This document shows, one piece after another, positions 22,908 to 29,155 of a stretch of 29,155 nt of DNA (position 1 is the first letter of the stretch; each line of letters starts with the position of its first letter). The notes below the pieces were generated by a model. The model had not been told where the DNA came from. It made no database searches and saw only the letters and a list, made by a program, of their open reading frames with translations. The stretch comes from JAWXBM01 sp034440115 (GTDB taxonomy: Bacteria > Pseudomonadota > Gammaproteobacteria > Xanthomonadales > SZUA-36): positions 1 to 29,155 of the forward strand of contig JAWXBM010000009.1 in NCBI GenBank assembly GCA_034440115.1, given 5' to 3'. Both the position numbers and the translations under genes were made by a program.

Positions 22908-22914
22908 GACGGCC

Positions 22915-22944
22915 ATGAACACATGGACGCGAACTATCGGCTGA
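22915..22944 (+). CDS. Possible Thr-rich leader peptide ahead of thrS
   Basis: A nine-codon frame ATG...TGA encodes MNTWTRTIG, with three Thr codons (ACA, ACG, ACT). An in-frame ATG at 22906 would extend it to MTAMNTWTRTIG, with four. It lies between the candidate thrS promoter and an intrinsic terminator, the place of a leader peptide in amino-acid attenuation. No good ribosome site precedes it. If the promoter at 22880-22907 is used, the ATG would be at the RNA 5' end (leaderless). The peptide is inferred and could be chance. Confidence 0.3.
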   Translation: MNTWTRTIG

Positions 22945-22968
22945 TTGCCAGCATCGCGAAGCGAATCC

Positions 22969-22993
22969 AAAAGGGCGCTTTGCGCCCTTTTTT
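22969..22993 (+). terminator. Intrinsic terminator/attenuator in the thrS leader
   Basis: A perfect 10-bp stem AAAAGGGCGC/GCGCCCTTTT with a three-T loop runs into a T-tract ending at 22993, 56 nt before the thrS ATG. The tRNA-Val terminator lies 130 bp upstream with a promoter in between, so this second terminator most likely controls read-through into thrS. An upstream hairpin with closing arms CGCGA (22928-22932) and TCGCG (near 22954) overlaps the Thr codons. Confidence 0.75.
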
Positions 22994-23049
22994 CGTATTA
23001 ATTTATGAAATTAACCAGCAGACAGAATCAAGCAGGAACAGGATAGCTC

Positions 23050-24969
23050 ATGCCCATCATCACTTTGCCCGATGGCAGCCAGCGCAGCTTTGATCAAGCC
23101 GTCAGCGTATTGGACGTGGCTACAGATATTGGTCCCGGTCTGGCGAAAGCTACCCTTGCGGGCGAGGTAAACGGCCAGTTGCGTGATGCGCGCCATGTCA
23201 TTGAAAGTGATGCCAGGCTGCGCATTATCACGGGCAAAGATGCTCAAGGTCTGGAAATCATCCGACACTCCACCGCGCATCTGCTGGCGCAAGCCGTCAA
23301 GCGCCTTTACCCCAAGGCCCAGGTCACCATTGGCCCGGTGATCGAAAACGGTTTCTTTTACGATTTCTCTTACCCTCCTGGCTTCCATCAAGAAGACCTG
23401 GATCGTATAGCGGCCGAAATGCGCCGTATTACCAATGCTGCGTTGCCGGTCAGCCGCGAAGTCATGGGTCGCGGCGAAGCCATTCAGTTTTTCCGCCAGG
23501 AAGGCGAAGAATACAAAGCCAAAATCATCGAAGACATTCCCGAGGATCAGGAAATCAGCCTGTATCGTCAGGGTGATTTCATCGACTTGTGCCGCGGCCC
23601 ACACGTTCCTGATACCGGCCGTTTGGGTGAATTCAAGCTGATGCGTCTGGCCGGTGCTTATTGGCGCGGCGACAGCAAGAATGAAATGCTGCAACGCATT
23701 TATGGCACCGCCTGGGCCAACAAGAAAGACCTTGAGGACCATTTGCATCGCCTGGAAGAAGCTGAAAAGCGTGATCATCGCCGCCTCGGTAAGCAATTGG
23801 GTTTGTTCCACTTCCAGGAAGAAGCACCGGGTATGGTGTTCTGGCATGACCACGGTTGGCGCATTTACACACAAATTCAAAACTATATGCGCGGCAAGTT
23901 GCGCAGCCACGGCTACCAGGAAGTGAACACTCCTTTAGTGGTCGATATCTCCCTGTGGCAGAAATCCGGTCACGCCGAGAAGTTCATTGAAGACATGTTC
24001 ATCACTGAGTCGGAAAACCGCACCTATGCGGTGAAGCCGATGAATTGCCCCTGCCATGTGCAGATATTCAATCAGGGCCTGGTGAGCTATCGCGACCTGC
24101 CGTTGCGCCTGGCTGAATTTGGTTCCTGCCATCGCAATGAACCCTCCGGTGCCTTGCATGGCCTGATGCGGGTACGGGCCTTCGTGCAGGACGATGCGCA
24201 TATCTTCTGTACCGAAGCTCAGGTGCAACAGGAGTCGGCCAATTTCATTGCCCTGTTGTATGAGATCTATCGTGAGTTTGGTTTCAACGAAGTGCTGGTC
24301 AAGCTTTCTACCCGACCAGAAAAACGTATTGGCGACGATGCACAATGGGATCTGGCAGAGCAAACCCTGGTGTCTGCTTTGGATGAAGCGGGCATTGAGT
24401 GGGCGGAAAATCCGGGTGAAGGTGCGTTTTATGGCCCTAAAATTGAATTCTCACTGAAAGACACCATAGGACGCGTTTGGCAGTGCGGCACATTGCAGGT
24501 AGATTTCTTCATGCCCGGACGTTTGGGTGCGTCCTATATTGATGATTCCAGCAGCAAACAGGTGCCAGTCATGCTGCACAGGGCCATACTGGGGTCCCTG
24601 GAGCGCTTTATTGGCATACTGATCGAAAACTATGCTGGGGCATTTCCCGCCTGGCTGGCGCCGGTGCAGGGCGTGGTGTTGAATATCTCCGAAAAGCAGA
24701 ATGATTACTGCAAGTCTGTCTCCCAAGTGCTTAGAAATAAAGGCTTCCGCATAGATTCAGACTTGAGAAACGAGAAAATCGGCTTTAAAATCCGCGAGCA
24801 CACCTTGGCAAAGGTTCCTTATCTGCTCGTGGTCGGCGACCGGGAAGTCGCGAATGGCGAAGTGGCTGTTCGTTCCCGCGCTGGTGAGGATTTGGGCAGT
24901 ATGAGCCTGGATGATTTTGCCAAATGCCTGGCTGCCGATGTCGAGCAGTTGGGACAAACCCGTAACTAA
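23050..24969 (+). CDS. thrS: Threonyl-tRNA synthetase
   Basis: ThrS charges tRNA-Thr. At 639 residues it is full length. The N-terminal TGS domain (about 1-61, MPIITLPDGSQRSF) is followed by the editing domain with IRHSTAHLLAQAVKRLYP and the DLCRGPHVPDTG motif. The class II catalytic core has FHEE-like FHFQEEAPGMVFWHDHGW, the zinc ligands in MNCPCHVQIF and DDAHIFC, and PVMLHRAILGSLERFIGILIE. The anticodon-binding domain runs from about 540 with APVQGVVLNIS. The ATG has an AGGA ribosome site 6 nt upstream. First gene of the thrS-infC-rpmI-rplT-pheS-pheT operon. Upstream are a candidate promoter, a Thr-rich mini-ORF and a terminator, which suggest regulation by attenuation. Confidence 0.98.
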   Translation: MPIITLPDGSQRSFDQAVSVLDVATDIGPGLAKATLAGEVNGQLRDARHVIESDARLRIITGKDAQGLEIIRHSTAHLLAQAVKRLYPKAQVTIGPVIENGFFYDFSYPPGFHQEDLDRIAAEMRRITNAALPVSREVMGRGEAIQFFRQEGEEYKAKIIEDIPEDQEISLYRQGDFIDLCRGPHVPDTGRLGEFKLMRLAGAYWRGDSKNEMLQRIYGTAWANKKDLEDHLHRLEEAEKRDHRRLGKQLGLFHFQEEAPGMVFWHDHGWRIYTQIQNYMRGKLRSHGYQEVNTPLVVDISLWQKSGHAEKFIEDMFITESENRTYAVKPMNCPCHVQIFNQGLVSYRDLPLRLAEFGSCHRNEPSGALHGLMRVRAFVQDDAHIFCTEAQVQQESANFIALLYEIYREFGFNEVLVKLSTRPEKRIGDDAQWDLAEQTLVSALDEAGIEWAENPGEGAFYGPKIEFSLKDTIGRVWQCGTLQVDFFMPGRLGASYIDDSSSKQVPVMLHRAILGSLERFIGILIENYAGAFPAWLAPVQGVVLNISEKQNDYCKSVSQVLRNKGFRIDSDLRNEKIGFKIREHTLAKVPYLLVVGDREVANGEVAVRSRAGEDLGSMSLDDFAKCLAADVEQLGQTRN

Positions 24970-24986
24970 TTCAGGAGGATACCCAC

Positions 24987-25505
24987 ATCGGAACAGGTAA
25001 AGAGACGCGGCGCAATGATGAAATCACCGCAACGCAGGTTCGAGTAATCGACGCAGAGGGAGAGCAGGCCGGAGTCATGCCCATAGCAGCGGCATTGATT
25101 TTGGCAGCAGAAGCATCAATGGATCTGGTCGAAATCGCACCCAACGGCGAACCTCCGGTTTGCCGCATCATGGATTACGGCAAGTATCGCTTCGAAGCCC
25201 AAAAGAAAGCACAGGGCGCCAAGAAAAAGCAGAAGCAGACCCAGATCAAGGAAGTAAAATTCCGCCCCGGTACCGAAGTGGCCGATTTTCAGGTGAAGAT
25301 TCGCAATGTGCGACGCTTTCTCGGCGAAGGCGACAAGGTCAAGATCACGCTGCGTTTTCGTGGTCGGGAAATGGCTCACCAGGAATTCGGTACGCTGATG
25401 TTGAAGCGCATCGAGGCTGAATTGGCTGCTGAAATTACCGTTGAGCAATTCCCGCGAATGGAGGGGAGACAGATGGTGATGATGATCAGCCCTAAGAAGA
25501 CCTGA
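24987..25505 (+). CDS. infC: Translation initiation factor IF-3, ATC start codon
   Basis: IF3 binds the 30S subunit, rejects non-canonical initiation and keeps the subunits apart. The 172-residue product has the N-domain (RRNDEITATQVRVIDAEGEQAGV...MDLVEIAPNGEPPVCRIMDYGKYRFE), a Lys-rich linker (about 80-92), and the C-domain (IKEVKFRPGTEVADFQVKIRNVRRFLGEGDKVKITLRFRGREMAHQEFG...FPRMEGRQMVMMISPKKT). The first ATG in frame (25077) would delete half of the N-domain. The proper start is ATC 24987, eight bases after a perfect AGGAGG (24973-24978); no ATG, GTG or TTG in frame fits. Rare ATT/ATC starts are characteristic of infC and allow IF3 to repress its own translation. The gap to thrS is 17 bp. 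Confidence 0.95.
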   Translation: MGTGKETRRNDEITATQVRVIDAEGEQAGVMPIAAALILAAEASMDLVEIAPNGEPPVCRIMDYGKYRFEAQKKAQGAKKKQKQTQIKEVKFRPGTEVADFQVKIRNVRRFLGEGDKVKITLRFRGREMAHQEFGTLMLKRIEAELAAEITVEQFPRMEGRQMVMMISPKKT

Positions 25506-25562
25506 AAAGCTTTCTTTTTTACCCAGGCGGTGTTCTCGCCTGGTTCAAATGCTTGCAAGGGG

Positions 25563-25590
25563 TTCATGAGGTCCGGAAGTCTGTTACACT
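25563..25590 (+). promoter_or_regulatory. Candidate internal promoter for rpmI-rplT
   Basis: TTCATG (25563-25568), a 16-bp spacer and TACACT (25585-25590) precede a discriminator TCACGGCCC similar to the one at thrS. The 233-bp infC-rpmI gap also holds a hairpin CCAGGCG/CGCCTGG (25523-25543) and an inverted repeat CAGGA/TCCTG followed by GGCTTTTTG (near 25606-25634). In E. coli L20 represses this mRNA; whether it does so here is not shown. Confidence 0.35.
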
Positions 25591-25738
25591 TCACGGCCCT
25601 TTGAGCAGGAAGTCCGTTGTGTCCTGGGCTTTTTGTTCGAGAAGGGATTAAAAGCGCTGCCAAGCCTGAAAGTGTCATGCCAATGACCGCTTGAGTGACG
25701 TATCGAACAGCTCCGAAAAGGAGCACAAGGAGTATTCC

Positions 25739-25936
25739 ATGCCCAAGATGAAAACCAATCGGGGCGCGGCCAAACGTTTCAAGAAAACCGCTTCAGGCGG
25801 GTTCAAGCGTGGCCATGCCTTTCACAGCCATATCCTGACCAAAAAAGATCAGAAGCGTAAGCGTGGCTTGCGGGGTACCGACATGGTCGATGCCTCCGAC
25901 GTCAAGTCCATCAAACGCATGCTGCCGTACGCATAA
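25739..25936 (+). CDS. rpmI: 50S ribosomal protein L35
   Basis: The 65-residue product MPKMKTNRGAAKRFKKTASG... ending SIKRMLPYA is L35, a very basic protein of the large ribosomal subunit, of normal length. The frame is open upstream to 25691, but ATG 25739 matches the family and has an AAGGAG ribosome site. It is followed by rplT after 15 bp. Confidence 0.97.
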   Translation: MPKMKTNRGAAKRFKKTASGGFKRGHAFHSHILTKKDQKRKRGLRGTDMVDASDVKSIKRMLPYA

Positions 25937-25951
25937 CAGGAGCACAGGAAA

Positions 25952-26308
25952 ATGGCTAGAGTAAAACGTGGTGTACAGGCCCGTGCCCGTCACAAGAAAG
26001 TACTGGACGAAGCGAAGGGTTATTATGGGATGCGGCGCAAAGTTTATCGCGTTGCCAAACAGGCGGTCATCAAGGCCGGCCAGTATTCTTATCGCGATCG
26101 TCGCCAACGGAAGCGGCAGTTCCGCGCTCTGTGGATCGTTCGTATCAATGCAGCAGCCCGGCAATTTGGATTGTCTTACAGCCGGTTAATCGATGGGCTG
26201 AACAAAGCTGAAGTGGAAGTCGATCGCAAGGTACTTGCTGATCTGGCCGTACACGACTTGGCAGCGTTTGGTGTTTTGGCAGAAAAAGCCAAGGCCAGCC
26301 TCGGTTGA
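25952..26308 (+). CDS. rplT: 50S ribosomal protein L20
   Basis: The 118-residue product MARVKRGVQARARHKKVLDEAKGYYG... is L20, an early assembly protein binding 23S rRNA, with the basic N-terminal extension and the globular C-domain (RINAAARQFGLSYSRLIDGL...RKVLADLAVHDLAAF). In E. coli L20 is also the translational repressor of rpmI-rplT. The ribosome site CAGGA lies upstream of the ATG. A strong hairpin region follows. Confidence 0.98.
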   Translation: MARVKRGVQARARHKKVLDEAKGYYGMRRKVYRVAKQAVIKAGQYSYRDRRQRKRQFRALWIVRINAAARQFGLSYSRLIDGLNKAEVEVDRKVLADLAVHDLAAFGVLAEKAKASLG

Positions 26309-26313
26309 TCTCA

Positions 26314-26409
26314 GCCTGCTACCGGCTTATGCCGGCAGCAGTAGCCTGCCAAAAGGCAGGCGATGCAAGATGACAGAAGGGAAGGGCCGCGGTCCTTCCC
26401 TTTTTTTTT
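26314..26409 (+). terminator. Serial hairpins ending in a strong terminator between rplT and pheS
   Basis: Three hairpins follow the rplT stop. Hairpin A pairs CCGGC (26322-26326) with GCCGG (26331-26335), extended by CTGCT/AGCAG. Hairpin B is GCCTGCC/GGCAGGC (26344-26361). The third, AAGGGAAGG/CCTTCCCTT (26377-26402), runs into nine Ts (26401-26409). GCCTGC at 26314-26319 can also pair with GCAGGC at 26356-26361, so A and B are alternatives to a longer fold. This may be a terminator with partial read-through or an attenuator for pheST. I found no Phe-rich leader peptide. Confidence 0.75.
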
Positions 26410-26499
26410 GGGACACTTCCCTGTGTCGCGGCAATCTCCGCAATAATCGGAAATTGCTTATCATTGTTGTTTGGCAAGACGGATCAGTGGAATAGTTAA

Positions 26500-27498
26500 G
26501 TGGACAATATTAAGGAAATAGAGGCTCGTGCTTTAGCAGACATTACCGCCTGCATCGATTTAAAGGCGCTGGATGAATTGCGTGTGCGTTACCTGGGAAA
26601 AAAGGGTGAAATTACTGCGCAGTTGAAAGCGCTGGGTTCGATGGATCCGGAACAACGCAAGCAATTCGGCCAGGAAGTAAACCAGGTACGGGATGCGTTG
26701 AATGATGGGCTGCTGCAAAGAAAATCTGCGCTGGAAGCGGCAGCGCTGGAACAGCGCTTGCAGGACCAGGCAGTGGATGTGACTCTGCCGGGTCGCGGTG
26801 ATCAACGCGGCGGAATCCACCCGGTTACCATGGCCATGCAACGTGCCATTGATATTTTTTCCCGGTTGGGTTTTGATGTCGCCACCGGTCCGGAAGTGGA
26901 AAGCGATCATTACAATTTCGCGGCACTGAATTTTCCGCCGCATCATCCGGCACGTGCCATGCACGATACCTTTTATTTCGCCAACGGTGATTTGCTGCGC
27001 ACGCACACTTCGCCGGTGCAGATCCGCGTGATGGAAAAGCAGGACCCACCTTATCGCATCATTGCTCCGGGCAAGGTTTATCGCAGCGATTCCGACCAGA
27101 CCCATACACCCATGTTTCACCAGGTCGAAGGCTTGTTGATTGGCGAGGGTGTGAGCATGGCGGACCTTAAAGGCATATTACAGATCTTTATCAATGCGTT
27201 TTTTGAGCGTGATCTGGAAATGCGTTTCAGGCCTTCCTATTTCCCTTTCACCGAGCCTTCTGCCGAAGTGGATATAGGCTGGAGCAAAGGTGAAAGCGCG
27301 GAACCTGGTTGGCTGGAAATCCTTGGCTGCGGCATGGTGCACCCCAATGTGCTGAAGGCCTGCAATGTAGACCCGGAACGCTACACCGGCTATGCCTTTG
27401 GCATGGGCGTGGAGCGGTTGGCCATGTTGCGCTACGGCGTTACGGATTTGCGTCAGTTCTTTGAAAACGATCTGCAGTTCCTGCGGCAGTTTAATTAA
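26500..27498 (+). CDS. pheS: Phenylalanyl-tRNA synthetase alpha subunit
   Basis: PheS carries the class II catalytic site of the (alpha-beta)2 enzyme that charges tRNA-Phe. The 332-residue product has an N-terminal coiled-coil arm (1-90) and then the catalytic core. Landmarks are HPVTMAMQRAIDIFSRLGFDVATGPEVESDHYNFAALNFP, motif 2 with YRSDSDQTHTPMFHQVEGL, and motif 3 GYAFGMGVERLAMLRYGV. The start codon is GTG at 26500 with only a weak upstream GTGGA; no ATG is available nearby. The stop overlaps the ATG of a 34-codon repeat ORF as TAATG. Confidence 0.97.
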   Translation: MDNIKEIEARALADITACIDLKALDELRVRYLGKKGEITAQLKALGSMDPEQRKQFGQEVNQVRDALNDGLLQRKSALEAAALEQRLQDQAVDVTLPGRGDQRGGIHPVTMAMQRAIDIFSRLGFDVATGPEVESDHYNFAALNFPPHHPARAMHDTFYFANGDLLRTHTSPVQIRVMEKQDPPYRIIAPGKVYRSDSDQTHTPMFHQVEGLLIGEGVSMADLKGILQIFINAFFERDLEMRFRPSYFPFTEPSAEVDIGWSKGESAEPGWLEILGCGMVHPNVLKACNVDPERYTGYAFGMGVERLAMLRYGVTDLRQFFENDLQFLRQFN

Positions 27499-27602
27499 TG
27501 AGTACTCTGGAGCGTAAAAATCTGGAAATTAACAAGCCGGAAATTAACAAGCCGATAATTAATAAGCCGGAAATCAACAATCTGGTCAGGTTGCCGCTAT
27601 GA
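27498..27602 (+). CDS. 34-residue repeat ORF bridging pheS and pheT
   Basis: This short frame starts at the ATG in the pheS stop (TAATG) and ends at a TGA that overlaps the pheT ATG (CTATGA), so it is coupled at both ends. Most of it is five-residue units: ERKNL, EINKP, EINKP, IINKP, EINNL, followed by VRLPL. It is not a known family. It may be translated as a relay so that ribosomes finishing pheS continue to pheT, or it may be spacer DNA expanded by slippage. No homologue is recalled in the standard pheST operon, where the two genes are usually only a few bases apart. Confidence 0.5.
   Translation: MSTLERKNLEINKPEINKPIINKPEINNLVRLPL
27510..27584 (+). repeat. 15-bp tandem repeat between pheS and pheT
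   Basis: Five consecutive 15-bp units start at 27510, 27525, 27540, 27555 and 27570. The second and third are identical (GAAATTAACAAGCCG), the fourth and fifth diverge slightly, and the first is degenerate. The unit is a multiple of three, so copy-number change would keep the frame. Confidence 0.85.
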
Positions 27603-29155
27603 AATTCAGTGTTAATTGGTTAAAGCAGTGGGTAGAGCTGGATTTGAGTGCAGCGCAGTTAGCTGAACGCCTGACGGCCAGTGGCCTGGAAGTGGACTCA
27701 GTTGACCCCGTTGCGGCTGATTTTGACGGTATAGTGGTTGCTGAAATTGAGTCCTGTCAGCCACATCCGAGCGCCGACAAACTGTCCTTGTGTACGGTAA
27801 ATGACGGCAGTGCAGAGCGCTTGCAGATTGTCTGCGGTGCGCCGAATGCGAGAGCAGGAATCAAAGTCCCTTTGGCTCGTATTGGGGGTCGTATAGGCGC
27901 TGACTTTTCCATCCAGAAGGCCAAGCTGCGCGGTGTCGAGTCGCATGGCATGCTGTGTTCGGCCCGCGAACTGGGCTTGTCGGATGATCATTCAGGCTTG
28001 ATGGAGTTGCCGCAAGATACCGAACTGGGTGCGAATTTTCGCGACTGGCTGGCGCTGGATGATCACAGCATAGAAATCGACCTGACACCTAACCGCGCAG
28101 ATTGCCTGAGCATCCGCGGTTTGGCGCGCGACGTAGCGGCCAGTTGTGCCTGCGAATTTATCGATCACGCAATACAACCGGTTGCTGCCACCAGCGATCG
28201 TAATTTTCCCATTCGGCTGGAAGATAAAGAAGGCTGCCCGCGTTATGTCGGTCGCGTGATCGAAAACGTCAATGCCGCAGCCAGCACACCTTTGTGGATG
28301 CAGGAGGCGCTGCGTCGCAGTAGGGTCCGCAGCATCAGTGCCATCGTCGATGTGAGCAATTACGTGATGCTGGAACTGGGCCAGCCCATGCATGCTTTTG
28401 ACCTGGACAAGCTGGATGCCGAAATCGTCGTGCGGCGTGGTCGCGCCAATGCTGGTGACTGCGAAAAGCTGGCTCTGCTGGATGGTTCTGAAGTAGAAAT
28501 CGGTGAAGATGTTTTGGCAATTTGCGATGCCAGCGGTCCGGTGGCTTTAGCTGGCATCATGGGTGGCGAAGCCAGCGCCGTGCAGGACGACACGCAGAAT
28601 ATCCTGCTGGAAAGCGCCTGGTTTAATCCTGCTGTGATCATGGGCAAAGCGCGTCGCTATGGCATGCATACCGACGCTTCGCACCGATTTGAACGCGGTG
28701 TTGATCCGCAGGGCCAGTCCCGAGCTATTGAGCGGGCCAGCCAGTTGATCCTGGAAATCTGTGGGGGCACTGCCGGCCCGACTATCGTGGAAGAATCGCT
28801 GGACTTATTACCCACTGCAGTACCGGTAAAACTGCGATTGCACAGATTGAACAAGCTGATCGGGCTTGAGTTCAGGCAGCAGGATGTAGAACAGATACTT
28901 TTGCGCCTGGGCATGAACCTAAGATTTGATGATTCTGAGCAAACCTGGACAGTAATTGCACCCTCGGCCCGTGTGGATATCGCTATCGAAGAAGACCTGA
29001 TCGAAGAAGTAGCGCGCATTTATGGTTACAACAATATTCCGGCCCGCATGCCCAGGGGTGAAGTACAGATAGGTTCCGCCGCCAGCCACGAAGTCAGCCT
29101 GCCTCAGTTGCGTGGTTTGTTGTGCGCTGCCGCTTACCAGGAAGCCATCAATTAC
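27599..29155 (+). CDS. pheT: Phenylalanyl-tRNA synthetase beta subunit (3' end outside window)
   Basis: The frame opens MKFSVNWLKQWVELDLSAAQ and stays open to the last base (519 codons of an expected 790 or so). The N-terminal tRNA-binding OB domain (about 40-150) includes HPSADKLSLCTVNDG and GVESHGMLCSARELGL. The B3/B4 editing domain includes DLTPNRADCLSIRGLARDVAA and YVMLELGQPMHAFDLDKL. GGEASAVQDDTQNILLESAWFNP and RRYGMHTDASHRFERGVDP follow. The B5 domain starts near residue 400. PheT supports tRNA recognition and clears Tyr-tRNA-Phe. Translation probably depends on the overlapping upstream repeat ORF (CTATGA). Confidence 0.97.
   Translation, partial: MKFSVNWLKQWVELDLSAAQLAERLTASGLEVDSVDPVAADFDGIVVAEIESCQPHPSADKLSLCTVNDGSAERLQIVCGAPNARAGIKVPLARIGGRIGADFSIQKAKLRGVESHGMLCSARELGLSDDHSGLMELPQDTELGANFRDWLALDDHSIEIDLTPNRADCLSIRGLARDVAASCACEFIDHAIQPVAATSDRNFPIRLEDKEGCPRYVGRVIENVNAAASTPLWMQEALRRSRVRSISAIVDVSNYVMLELGQPMHAFDLDKLDAEIVVRRGRANAGDCEKLALLDGSEVEIGEDVLAICDASGPVALAGIMGGEASAVQDDTQNILLESAWFNPAVIMGKARRYGMHTDASHRFERGVDPQGQSRAIERASQLILEICGGTAGPTIVEESLDLLPTAVPVKLRLHRLNKLIGLEFRQQDVEQILLRLGMNLRFDDSEQTWTVIAPSARVDIAIEEDLIEEVARIYGYNNIPARMPRGEVQIGSAASHEVSLPQLRGLLCAAAYQEAINY

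Noticed and set aside
23011..23910. 299-codon minus-strand ORF opposite thrS
   Set aside because: It is a long open shadow of the thrS coding sequence, with no recognisable domain and no promoter.
25691..25738. Upstream start for L35 adding 16 residues
   Set aside because: The family N-terminus is MPKMKT and the AAGGAG ribosome site fits ATG 25739.
26235..26495. Plus-strand ORF across the rplT end and the terminator
   Set aside because: It reads through the hairpins and the T-run of the terminator; its Phe-Phe comes from the Ts, so it is not a pheS leader peptide.
1..29155. CRISPR array, prophage or toxin-antitoxin system
   Set aside because: No direct repeats with unique spacers, phage structural genes or paired small toxin-antitoxin genes were seen; the only tandem array is the 15-bp repeat between pheS and pheT.

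Overview
The window looks like core chromosome of a gammaproteobacterium of moderate GC content, most likely from the Pseudomonas/Cellvibrio side of the class. This rests on gene order (aspartate aminotransferase divergent from uvrB; tRNA-Ser, 4.5S RNA, dnaX, ybaB, recR; tRNA-Val, thrS, infC, rpmI, rplT, pheS, pheT), on protein similarity recognised by eye, and on Pseudomonas-type REP sequences (core GTAGGAGCGAGCTTGCTCGC). I cannot name the genus without a database search.

Left edge (1-1760). The window opens inside the right end of an IS21-family element: an IstB-like C-terminus followed by three spaced terminal repeats. The element is fused to the 3' part of an AT-rich gene of unknown function. 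A tRNA-Asn with its own promoter and terminator follows. Next comes a type IV pilin-like gene whose last codons and stop come from a short inverted-repeat element.

Region 1845-8620. A class I aminotransferase is divergent from uvrB. The stop codon of uvrB lies in a REP sequence. On the minus strand, a MATE transporter, an endonuclease/exonuclease/phosphatase lipoprotein and a SufU-like scaffold form a tight cluster; the last two overlap by ATGA.

Region 8750-12600. tRNA-Ser(GGA), a run of stem-loops, the 4.5S SRP RNA, then dnaX-ybaB-recR. REP-derived sequence is built in frame into the dnaX linker. A ComEA-like secreted helix-hairpin-helix protein is convergent with recR.

Region 12740-19030. 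An unknown 111-residue protein has an operator-like palindrome over its promoter. It is followed by a convergent intergenic region with three consensus DnaA boxes. Next are sbcB with an acetyl-CoA hydrolase/transferase-like gene, tesB, and a secreted lytic transglycosylase.

Region 19034-29155. dnaE lies on the minus strand. Divergent from it are tRNA-Val(GAC) and the translation operon thrS-infC-rpmI-rplT-pheS-pheT, with pheT cut by the window end. The most interesting signals are here: a Thr-rich mini-ORF and intrinsic terminator ahead of thrS (possible attenuation), an ATC start codon for infC, a serial hairpin region between rplT and pheS, and a 34-codon ORF made of 15-bp tandem repeats that overlaps both the pheS stop and the pheT start.

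The gene set is dominated by replication, repair and translation functions. No CRISPR array, prophage or conventional defence island is visible. The novelty is in small regulatory features and in repeat sequences taken into coding regions.
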